A DNA stretch of 20,852 bases, taken from the NCBI GenBank assembly GCA_032718475.1, contig JAUCBJ010003897.1:1-20852 (forward strand), read 5' to 3'. The position numbers were made by a program, and so were the translations under genes. This document shows, one piece after another, positions 1 through 8,119 of the stretch. Within the stretch, counting starts at the first letter, position 1. Each line of letters begins with the position of its first letter. This DNA comes from Nemertoderma westbladi. Its lineage: Eukaryota > Xenacoelomorpha > Nemertodermatida > Nemertodermatidae. Below the pieces are notes generated by a model. That model made no database searches. It was given only the letters and a program-made list of their open reading frames with translations, and was not told the origin of the DNA.

Positions 1-835
1 AGTTCGATAAGACTCCGTGAACTTTAAGGCTCGTCCCACATAACAACCCCGGTCCCGAACGCCAACAGCTATAATGCATTGTTTTATGAGGAATTAATTA
101 GTCACTTTATTATTTTATTCTCTGTTAAGTTTAATTTATTTCTTAAATTATTATTTTACTGTGGTAATGATGTGGCGGTATAACACAATTCAGAAAAATG
201 ATCTTTCTAAATCGATTTCTTAATTAAACCACAAAATAAATAAAACTTAAATTACAGTAGTGTTCTACTAACACACAGAACAAAACCCACAATTCACAAA
301 AACATTAAGAAAGTGAAAAAATATATATATTTATGTACCGGTATATAACATAATAATAATATAATAATAGTTATTTAAATATAGCTGTTATTATATTACG
401 ACTAAAATGACCTACCAGTAGCCATCTTTTTACTACCAGTTTATTTCACGGGTGCAAAGAGTGAAATGAGAAAATTAGAGAAAGGGGAGACGGGTAAAAA
501 AATACTCCGTATTGTAGTACCTGAATTTCATTGCACAGTTGAAACAATTTTTCCCAGGAAAATATATTTTTTGATAATATGAAAACAACAATTAAAAAAA
601 CACATATTGATGAAAAAAAAGTCTCAGACGTTAAAAATTCTGATAATATTAAACTCACCTGACACATTTCCTAATGAATTAATATCACTTTTTTTTTAAA
701 TAATGATACAGAATACTTAATGATTTTATTGAAACCAGTATGTATTTTATTTATAAAATTATTATTTATTATTATTATTTATATATTTATTTAATAAATA
801 AATTGGAGTTGAGCTGTTAATGCAACTGTAATTAA
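1..835. other. AT-rich intergenic DNA, no gene seen
   Basis: Very AT-rich sequence with runs of ATA/AAT and long A or T tracts. The only open frame of any length (minus strand, about 446-667) encodes a hydrophobic, low-complexity peptide without a recognisable domain, and is best explained by AT-rich chance. No tRNA, splice-bounded exon or terminal repeat was recognised. Confidence 0.6.
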
Positions 836-1043
836 AGATGTAATATTATGGTTTTGTTCAGAAATGGAAAAAATGAGAAAGCGCGTCACCGGGGGTTGAA
901 CCAGCGCTATACGTACGTTTCGGGGCCTTGTTTTAGGGCGATGAGGCCTGATAGGCTGAAACGTACGTATAGCGCTGGTTCAACCCCCGGTGACGCGCTT
1001 TCTCATTTTTTCCATTTCTGAACAAAACCATAATATTACATCT
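836..1043. repeat. Perfect 86-bp inverted repeat (foldback hairpin)
   Basis: Bases 836-921 are the exact reverse complement of 958-1043, separated by a 36-base loop (922-957). The arms run from an AT-rich outer end to a GC-rich inner part around GCGCGTCACCGGGGGTTGAA. No ORF lies inside. A transcript across it would form a long perfect duplex. It could be a foldback MITE, a hairpin-RNA locus or a recent palindromic duplication. I see no clear target-site duplication, so the type is open. The perfect pairing is direct observation. Confidence 0.93.
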
Positions 1044-1555
1044 ATATTTATTTGATAATTCAGATGCGCAAAAACGCAAGTCGCAAATCAATCAATCAAA
1101 TCGCAAGTTTGATAACTAATTTAATTTAGTACGTTTGAATGTATAATATTAATTATGTTTTTATTAAATGTTAACGAATAACTTTATTGACGAAAATTAA
1201 TGATAATATCTACTGTAGTAGCCGCAAACAAAACGAAAATATTAGCCAATTATATAATTTTGAGAAATTTTTTCATGATTAATTAATTATCGCCTTTTCG
1301 AATAGTATTTTTCGGAAATCGCCAAGAAATAGCTCATTTGTCTGTGAACTTTTTATTTCTATTTTGAAGAAAATACAATCATACTTGTATGACACAATAT
1401 AACACACAAATGAGTAGGCCTAAAGTACCCTAAGAAGAAACAAAATAATATAATAACATTACCACATTGACATTTTAACAAATTGCGAAATAATTAAATT
1501 AAAAGTTCCCACGTTTAAAAGTAAATTAATATATGAATTACATACATTACTTAGG
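1044..1555. other. AT-rich intergenic DNA, nothing recognised
   Basis: AT-rich spacer between the perfect hairpin and the MITE-like element. A short direct repeat of the type CGCAAGTCGCAAATCAATCAA lies near 1073-1105. No ORF, RNA gene or splice-bounded exon was recognised. Confidence 0.5.
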
Positions 1556-1758
1556 GTGGCCCAGAACTGCCACTGTCAAAAGTAAGTTATTTAAGGGCAA
1601 ATTTTTTAAAATGACATGAAACGTGTCATTTTGCTTTTCAAAATGACACGATTCATGTCATTTCGTACTATTAAAATGACACGATTTATGTCAAACATAT
1701 TTTACAGTGCCGAATTTAACACAGAAAATGTACTTTGATAGTGGCCGTTCTGGGCCAC
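1556..1758. mobile_element. MITE-like element with imperfect ~28-bp terminal inverted repeats
   Basis: The left end (1556-1584, beginning GTGGCCCAGAACTGCCAC) and the right end (1731-1758, ending GTGGCCGTTCTGGGCCAC) are inverted repeats with a few mismatches. The interior of about 145 bp has no coding capacity and is built from short repeated and inverted motifs of the form AAAATGACACG/ATGACAT near 1608-1695, able to form secondary hairpins. Size, TIRs and lack of coding sequence fit a non-autonomous DNA transposon. No clear target-site duplication was identified, so the superfamily is not assigned. Confidence 0.7.
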
Positions 1759-2707
1759 ATGCACTACATCAGTGCACTAAATTAAATGCTATTGCGTGAT
1801 ATGTATTAAGCACGAGGTCGAGAGTGGCCCAAAAAAATTTAGAAATTCCTATGGGCTACCCCCAAAAATTTGGCAGTTGGTGAACAAATAAAATGTGAAG
1901 CGTGAAAAATCAATTAGGTTGAAGTCTACCCGGTGCTCGCTCAACGCCACCAAAGTTATCCCACTACAATCGCGATCATCGATAAGGTCTCGATAGGATG
2001 TTTTACCACTAGAGAGGCACTTCTGATAGCGCTAGGGCTAGAAGCGCAATCATTGATTTAGTGTGGGTAGGTGAGAATAAAGTACCGGTACCGTATAGAA
2101 CGTTCAGGTTTTACGATTACCATTATAACTTGGAGCTAAATAGCGGTAGTGCTAAATATTTGGCCCCAAACTTTAGAATTAGTTCCGCTTCATGAATACC
2201 AACCCCGGATGTTTCAGGGTGCTAATATAATGTACTTCCTACCAGCCCAAATCCTGCAAAACTCACGAAAATACCAATCGCATTTAAACACTACTGATAC
2301 TGAATAAATAGGTTCCGTATATCAGTATAGTACTACAGTCATTTATATATGCTCTTTGATAGTTTAAAGTCTAAAGATAGTCTAAATTGTTTTACATCGA
2401 ATTAATATTATAAACAGTACAAATTGATAAATCTTGTCGGAAATTTCTGTAAATTAAATATTTCACATAATACAACTTCGAAAGCGATTAAATAAGTATA
2501 GAGAGAAAGTAAAGTTGTTTAGCAACACCAACTTGGCAAGTATCAGAAATATAAATAAACATAATATTTACAAAATTCAAAAGCATTCAATAATTCAAAA
2601 CAACCAAAAATAAGTTGCAAATAAACACAACTAATAAAATTGGAAATCCTATGAAAACAAAATTGACAAAGTGTTGAGAAGATAAAGTAGAATAGCCATA
2701 TGGTTGG
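1759..2707. other. Intergenic DNA, 3' side of the elongase gene
   Basis: No coding region was recognised. A TACCGGTA palindrome sits at 2083-2090. The part next to 2708 should contain the 3' UTR of the minus-strand elongase, but I found no convincing canonical poly(A) signal close to its stop codon. Confidence 0.4.
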
Positions 2708-3586
2708 TTACTGGTGCTTCTTTATCTCCTTTGCGGAGCGGTCGTCCATTCGTGCAGTCTCGTCTGCGACAGCGGGTTCCTTGGATGCACGTTTACCTTT
2801 AACGTAGCAGTGGTAGTAAAAGTTCATAAACAACATGACATGGGAGAGCCCCGTAGACAGATCAGGGCCCAGTGCATCCATTCTGGGAAGTCGCAACCGC
2901 GGTAGAGTGATTGCACGGCATAGACCGAGCCCAACAACGAATTGCATTAGTTGCATTATAGTTAGGTAGCGTTTCCACCACAAGTACTTCTGTACATGGG
3001 GGCCCAGCCCAGAGACGCCGTAGTAACCGTACATCAGGATATGAACCCCGGAATTAATCAGCGCCCCAAAGCAAGACTGGCCGCCAGCGACGAATTTGAC
3101 TCCAATCCACCAGATTGGGAACATAGTAGCGTGATGGTACACATGCAGGAAGCTAATCTGGTTGGATTTCTTGCGGAGAACAAAGATAATGGTATCAATA
3201 AACTCTAACAATTTCGATATGTAATACAAATAAAGAGCTTTAGCAATGCGCATCTCATGATATTCTGTTGTGTACCTCACTGGTTGACAGTAGTAACTGT
3301 ACCCCGCCGAAGTGGAGGCGGTAATTAATTCCTCGAATATGTAGATGTTGAGCGACATTATAGCGAGGTTATACCCAACCATTAGCCATCGAAGAGTGAA
3401 TGGTTTGCGGTTCTCCATTAGCTGGGGGCCAATGCGACACACTAGGATAATATAGAGTGCAGATAGAGCGAGAGTGGGAGTGTACGAGTGAATCAGTGGC
3501 CAGTTCGCAACACGTGGGTCAGCATCCGCACAGGCAATCTCGTAACGGTGATACAACTGCGCGATATAATCTCCAAACACGTCCAT
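2708..3586 (-). CDS. ELOVL4: ELOVL4-like very-long-chain fatty acid elongase, single exon
   Basis: A 292-residue ER-membrane elongase of the ELO family, which catalyses the condensation of long-chain acyl-CoA with malonyl-CoA. Family motifs appear in order: KLLEFIDT (about residues 125-132), the histidine box HVYHH (148-152) with LHVYHHATMFPIWW context, NSGVHILMYGYY (178-189) and a TIMQ segment (209-212). The stretch GVKFVAGGQ...GPHVQKYLWWKRYLT is closer to ELOVL4 than to ELOVL2/5. Several hydrophobic segments fit the multi-pass topology. The C-terminus KKHQ is a KKxx di-lysine ER-retrieval signal. The ATG at 3586 was chosen because it has A at -3 and G at +4 and gives the usual family length; the open frame upstream (to 3667) has no ATG. 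No intron interrupts the frame, which is unusual since animal ELOVL4 genes are normally multi-exonic. No disabling change is seen. Confidence 0.94.
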   Translation of the reverse strand: MDVFGDYIAQLYHRYEIACADADPRVANWPLIHSYTPTLALSALYIILVCRIGPQLMENRKPFTLRWLMVGYNLAIMSLNIYIFEELITASTSAGYSYYCQPVRYTTEYHEMRIAKALYLYYISKLLEFIDTIIFVLRKKSNQISFLHVYHHATMFPIWWIGVKFVAGGQSCFGALINSGVHILMYGYYGVSGLGPHVQKYLWWKRYLTIMQLMQFVVGLGLCRAITLPRLRLPRMDALGPDLSTGLSHVMLFMNFYYHCYVKGKRASKEPAVADETARMDDRSAKEIKKHQ

Positions 3587-4451
3587 CTTTATTGTAATGT
3601 TATAGAAACTGGAACCAATATATAAATATAATCTTAGTGCCGGTCTGTCGGTACCGGTAACAGACACAGAGTATATTAAGAAATGATTAGATATCTATTT
3701 AATACCGGTACTTTAAGAATAATGCTAAACAATGTATAACAGGAATTGTTGCCCGTATAGTCTGATAGTAGTATGTAGTAAGCCTAGCAGCCTAGGGCGG
3801 GCGCAGGGTACACAGGTCTGCAGTTTGAGCGCCCGTCTGCAATCTATTGGTTGTACGTTCGAAAGTTCCACAAAATTTATTAGATTAATACTGTAATACA
3901 GTACCGGTAATAGGCCTGCCTATGCAAACAAAGTAAAGGAGTACAGGATGACACCATTGATCAGGACCACATAATAGTAAATACAGAAATAGCCAGCTAC
4001 CGTATACAGAATACAGGAATAGGCCTACTGGAATTAATTGGAATATGACCTTCAGATAACAGTATATTATAGAATATCTGAATTATGAATATATGCTTAG
4101 GCCTAGAACTAAACAGTTTACATATATATATTATTAATATTAAATTAAGTTAGAACTTAGAAGTTACAGTTTAATGCTGTAATGGTCAGACTGTGGTAGG
4201 ACCCCATTTGCCATTGATAAACTGATAGCTGAGTGTCAATGTTCACTGTTTGCAAATACACAACCTAGCAACCATGTATGTACCAGATGCCAGGCAATGT
4301 TCATTTGTCAGATTGTGTTCACAGAAATGGTGGGAAATTTAAAAAATATAAATTATTAATCACAAGTTCCTAGGTACCAATTGGACTTATATTAGATATT
4401 TACTCTAATGTTAGACTCCCTTTACTGTTATACTATAGTAGTATACTAGTG
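3587..4451. other. 5' flank of the elongase gene, no coding seen
   Basis: Contains three TACCGGTA palindromes (3652-3659, 3703-3710, 3902-3909). A somewhat GC-rich patch lies around 3785-3835. An inverted CCAAT motif at 3846-3853 reads CAACCAAT on the minus strand and is a possible but unproven promoter element about 260 bp upstream of the elongase ATG. Bases 3894-3914 are identical to 12818-12838, just upstream of the BPHL-like gene. No ORF or RNA gene was recognised. Confidence 0.4.
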
Positions 4452-4531
4452 ATATAGTGTCATTTTCTGATGACACGGACCCCCCCCCCCCCCCCCCCCC
4501 CTAAATTTTTCTACAAATCTTTATCGTATTG
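4452..4531 (+). repeat. Left outer inverted repeat with 22-base poly-C
   Basis: Matches the reverse complement of 7442-7515 apart from homopolymer length and a few substitutions. It contains an internal imperfect palindrome GTGTCA...TGATGACAC just inside the end. Confidence 0.8.
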
Positions 4532-4961
4532 CTTGAAATTTGAAACACAACCATAGTTCAACTCACCGTGGTTGTTACCATGAAGCCGGAATTTTAGATT
4601 TCGCCTTTAAATTTTTTTTATAAACGATTTAAAAAAGTGTCTTTTGCGAAATCGCACCATCCGTATCATTGCCATTCTTCACATTAGTCGTATTTTTTTC
4701 ATATCAATAGAAAGCTTGCGTTACAAGTATAAGTAACACAAGTACAAGTACAAATATGTAACAATATCTGATTTTCGTTGAGAAACAGCTGAAAATAGGC
4801 GTTTAAAGATAGTAAGAATTATTGTTCGTTGCAGGCTATTTATTCTATTCAATAAATGTGATAGAAACTGCACAAATTAAATTAGTTGTTGTATAAATAA
4901 ATATGCAGTCGCTGACGCGACGCACACACCCCCCAGGACGCAGGGGAGGCCCCTTTCCCGC

Positions 4962-5012
4962 ATACTGATCAGCCATCTCGACGAGTGTCTAGGCGAGATG
5001 GCTGATCAGTAT
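4962..5012. repeat. 19-bp-arm perfect hairpin
   Basis: 4962-4980 pairs perfectly with 4994-5012 around a 13-base loop. The arm contains TGATCA followed by GCCATCTCG. It lies inside the 416-bp TIR element. Confidence 0.85.
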
Positions 5013-5045
5013 CTGGGCCTCGGTGCACCAGACACCGACGGTGGT

Positions 5046-5074
5046 GCCTACCAGGGGTGTAACCCCTGGTAGGC
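5046..5074. repeat. 13-bp-arm hairpin with 3-base loop
   Basis: GCCTACCAGGGGT at 5046-5058 is the exact reverse complement of 5062-5074. The GC-rich stem with a tight loop resembles a terminator-like fold, but in an animal genome this is more likely transposon end structure. Confidence 0.85.
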
Positions 5075-5284
5075 GATTATTTGTGTATTTAATAAATACA
5101 CAAAATTCTAGAACGTGTTATATATTTTATGAGTTGGTTGGCAACAGTGGCATGCCTATACAATATCTATATTGCGTAGCTAATCATACATAAACAAATT
5201 GTTCCAGAATATTGCGTATTTATTAAATAGAATAAATGGCCTGCAGCCAGGCGCGGATCCAGAGGGGGGGCTGAGGTGGCTCTA

Positions 5285-5333
5285 CCCCCCCCCCCCCCCC
5301 CTCCCTTGAGTCATGACCAGACCAGACCAGACC
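5285..5333. repeat. Poly-C tract and (GACCA)4 microsatellite
   Basis: 17 consecutive C at 5285-5301, followed by four GACCA units at 5314-5333. The tract sits next to a GGCGCGGATCCAGAGGGG segment near 5251-5270, which looks like another repeat end. Confidence 0.85.
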
Positions 5334-5783
5334 ATGAAGTAAACGAGGATTCGCTTTGACTTATAATAACGAAATTATATACCGACGTTCAGTAATAATT
5401 AGGAAAACACACACTTGGCTATATTCAATATTAAAGGGAGCTTGCAAATTAAATGCCCAACTTCTTTATAGGTCAGTCAGTACCAACATACAACTGGTGC
5501 TCATTCTTAACAACCAACGTTGGACCATCAGCTTATTGTAATAATTTAGAGTCAAAAGTTCTTAATTTTTTTTCGCTAAAATTTTGAAAAAAAAGGCTGT
5601 TTTAGCTAAAAACAAAGTATTGTTTTTAGATGTGTATGTGGACTGTACGGTGGCTGATTTAAGCCACATTTAATTTAATTTTTTTTCGAAGAGGATTAAG
5701 AAAAAAATAAACTAAATTATATTATTTAGGGGATTAAGAAAACAGAAACAAATTTAACTAAATTATGTGAATATTGATTTTGA

Positions 5784-6116
5784 TTTCTGATTGGTTGAAA
5801 AAATAAATAAACTAAATTAAGTTATTTCTGATTGGTTAAAAAAATAAATAAACTAAATTAAGTTATTTCTGATTGGTTGAAAAAATAAATAAACTAAATT
5901 AACTGTATTTCTGATTGGTTGAAAAAATAAATAAACTAAATTAAGTTATTTCTGATTGGTTGAAAAAATAAATAAACTAAATTAAGTTATTTCTGATTGG
6001 TTGAAAAAATAAATAAACTAAATTAACTGTATTTCTGATTGGTTGAAAAAATAAATAAACTAAATTAAGTTATTTCTGATTGGTTGAAAAAATAAATTAA
6101 CTAAATTAACTGTATT
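5784..6116 (+). repeat. Left tandem array, 8 units of 41-42 bp with GATTGGTT core
   Basis: GATTGGTT occurs with its first base at 5789, 5830, 5871, 5913, 5954, 5995, 6037 and 6078, giving spacings of 41, 41, 42, 41, 41, 42 and 41 bp. Each unit reads TTTCTGATTGGTTGAAAAAA, then TAAATAAACTAAATTAA, with a variable GTTA or CTGTA junction. On the opposite strand each core is AACCAATCAG, which fits the NF-Y (CCAAT-box) consensus. Confidence 0.95.
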
Positions 6117-6397
6117 TCGTACTACGTTTCTGTACTCCACTAACACCGAGTGTTTTCATTGTCAGCGATAGACCCTCTTGCCCCTATATCCACAAACCAC
6201 TACAGTTTAACAGTAGCCTCCCTTACCATGTTGTTGGTGATTCTGTTCATTCATCATACAGCAGTACAGCATACAGACATATACCACACACAGAACACGT
6301 CCAGGCAGTACTGCAGTACACCAGTACCACAAACTGGCAGCCTGAAAGCAGTTGTCCAACCGTCTGACTGGCCTACATGCAGAATGTATAATTTAGT

Positions 6398-6847
6398 TTA
6401 TCCATTTTTTCAACCAATCAGAAACCTCCCTTAATTTAGTTTATTTATTTTTTTAACCAATCAGGAATATACTTAATTTAGTTTATTTATTTTTTCAACC
6501 AATCAGAAATACAGTTAATTTAGTTAATTTATTTTTTTAACCAATCAGAAATACAGTTAATTTAGTTAATTTATTTTTTCAACCAATCAGAAATAACTTA
6601 ATTTAGTTTATTTATTTTTTCAACCAATCAGAAATAACTTAATTTAGTTTATTTATTTTTTCAACCAATCAGAAATACAGTTAATTTAGTTTATTTATTT
6701 TTTCAACCAATCAGAAATAACTTAATTTAGTTTATTTATTTTTTCAACCAATCAGAAATACAGTTAGTTAATTTAGTTTGTTTATTTTTTCAACCAATCA
6801 GAAATATACTTGATTTAGTTTATTTATTTTTTCAACCAATCAGAAAT
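6398..6847 (-). repeat. Right tandem array, 11 units with AACCAATCA core
   Basis: AACCAATC occurs at 6412, 6455, 6497, 6539, 6581, 6622, 6663, 6705, 6746, 6792 and 6834. Spacings are 41-43 bp except one of 46 bp, caused by a small insertion near 6765-6775. The units are the reverse complement of those in the left array. The copy number differs from the left arm (11 against 8), so the arrays have expanded or contracted independently. Confidence 0.95.
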
Positions 6848-7441
6848 CAAAATCAATATTCACATAATTTAGTTTAATTTGTTTCTGTTTTCTTAATCCC
6901 CTAAATAATATAATTTAGTTTATTTTTTTCGTAATCCTCTTCAAAAAAAAATTAAATTAAATGTGGCCTAAATCAGCCACCGTAGGACTGTATATTTGAC
7001 CTATATTACATAAATAAATATTGTGGTGTTGTAGCCCTTCAAATCTTTAGACATTGAGCTTGCTCTTAGTCTGTTAGTACTGGTACTAGCTTCCCAAATT
7101 ATTTGCCAATTTAGTGAATATTCACCATTGATCGAAATCCATAATCCACCATGTTAGCATTGTCTGCGTTTCATAAACATAGATTGCCAAAGCCAACCCG
7201 GTATTGAGGTCACGAGTATAGATGATAGAGCCGGCATAGTGCAGTAGTGTCAGGCGTATACTATCAAATATATAGCCAAATTAGGTTGATAATATATATC
7301 AGAAAATAGCCTTCAGATTTGGAATCTCCATTAAATTCGCCACACATCAGGAGGGGATCATATAAAGGGAGGGCCTCGCTTTTAGAATTGTGACGTATTG
7401 ATTATGGTCCACCTCAGCCCCACCCTTAGCAAATTCCTGGA

Positions 7442-7515
7442 TCAATATGATAAAGATCTGTAGAAAAATTTGGGGGGGGGGGGGGGGTCCGTGTCATCAG
7501 AAAATGACACTATAT
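7442..7515 (-). repeat. Right outer inverted repeat with 16-base poly-G
   Basis: Reverse complement of the left end at 4452-4531, with a shorter homopolymer (7472-7487) and a few substitutions. Confidence 0.8.
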
Positions 7516-8119
7516 TACGGGTCATGGTGTACTACTTGTATGTACCTAATAAGCTAAAAAGATCTGCTATATTACAGTACCAAGTACACCTTGGGAATTA
7601 CACACTATCCGCACTAGTTATGTAAGTTATTTTTCGATGTAGGCCTATACCGGTACCCTATATAATATATATTATTTGGTATCACTGCAGATTAAGGGTT
7701 TCTTGTAATACAGTATAACGTGAGCTACTAATAATATTGATTGACACATGTGTACTGTAGTTTCACTCATTAATGTTCGTAGCGTAGCGTAGCATGCGTA
7801 AAAATAATGATATAATTCATAAATAATTAAGCACTAAAACAATTTAACACTACTGTAGATAGACACCACACGAGACGCCGACAACAGTTATTTCGAAGAT
7901 AATAAACTAAAATCCATGCTATTGAGTTTCGTTTATTGTTTTAATTATAATATCCTGCACTCTCTGCAACCTGTTCCTTTCTAAAATTTTATTAACACAG
8001 TATTAATTAACGCTAATAAAGTTTGTACTGTAGGTTTTAGCTTTGTTGTCGGCGTAGCTTTTGCGTTTAATCCCTAACCGCAATACGTAATCCTGTTTTC
8101 GTGTGTAGAAGCAAGTCTA
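7516..8119. other. 5' flank of the FMO gene
   Basis: AT-rich, with a TACCGGTA palindrome at 7648-7655 next to AGGCCT, and a short GTAGC-type repeat near 7779-7793. It should hold the FMO promoter and 5' UTR, but I see no decisive TATA box or splice-bounded upstream exon. Confidence 0.4.

Larger units (their letters stand above)
4830..5245. mobile_element. 416-bp TIR element with three internal hairpins
   Basis: Left end 4830-4858 and right end 5217-5245 are inverted repeats of 29 bp with about three mismatches (TGCAGGCYATTTATTCTATT). Inside are a 19-bp-arm perfect hairpin (4962-4980 with 4994-5012, core TGATCAGCCATCTCG), a 13-bp-arm hairpin with a 3-base loop (5046-5058 with 5062-5074, CCTACCAGGGGT) and a near-perfect palindrome at 5081-5103. 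There is no ORF. It fits a small non-autonomous element inserted in the larger repeat block. Confidence 0.6.
5646..6984. repeat. 1.34-kb inverted-repeat structure carrying CCAAT-type tandem arrays
   Basis: The outer ends pair from TACGGTGGCTGATTTA at 5646 with TAAATCAGCCACCGTA ending at 6984. The pairing continues through the non-tandem part of each arm (about 5646-5783 and 6848-6984). Each arm then becomes a tandem array in opposite orientation, left 5784-6116 and right about 6398-6847. A mostly unique centre of about 280 bp (6117-6397) has only a GTG-start ORF without recognisable domain. Because the arrays are inverted, the whole could form a large cruciform or a long double-stranded RNA if transcribed. 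It could be a foldback transposon with expanded subterminal repeats. Confidence 0.85.
4452..7515. mobile_element. Nested repeat block bounded by ~75-bp inverted repeats with poly-C/poly-G
   Basis: The left end (4452-4531) and right end (7442-7515) are near-identical inverted repeats. Each has ATATAGTGTCATTTTCTGAT, then ACACGGA, a homopolymer (22 C at 4480-4501; 16 G at 7472-7487), then an A/T-rich part including TTTTTCTAC and CTTTATC. A TA dinucleotide at each border would suit a TA-target DNA transposon, but this is inference. A further inverted match (GGGGCTGAGGTGG near 5266-5280 against CCACCTCAGCCCC near 7409-7421) shows that symmetry extends inward. The interior holds two other inverted-repeat structures (4830-5245 and 5646-6984). 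No transposase-like ORF was found, so it would be non-autonomous. Confidence 0.65.

Noticed and set aside
446-667. Minus-strand 73-codon open frame
   Set aside because: Hydrophobic, Phe/Leu/Ser-rich translation of AT-rich DNA with no ATG-supported or splice-supported context and no recognisable domain.
870-1005. tRNA-like B-box (GGTTCAACC) in the perfect hairpin
   Set aside because: The flanking bases do not form a 5-bp T-stem, and no acceptor stem, D-arm or anticodon arm can be drawn around it.
2714-3208. Plus-strand open frames over the elongase
   Set aside because: Antisense shadows of the ELOVL4-like coding sequence.
5356-5541. Plus-strand 61-codon open frame in the nested repeat block
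   Set aside because: No start context, no domain, and it lies inside a non-autonomous repeat region.
6150-6434. 94-codon open frame in the centre of the large inverted repeat
   Set aside because: Begins at GTG, runs into the right CCAAT array and has no domain; chance opening of unique spacer sequence.
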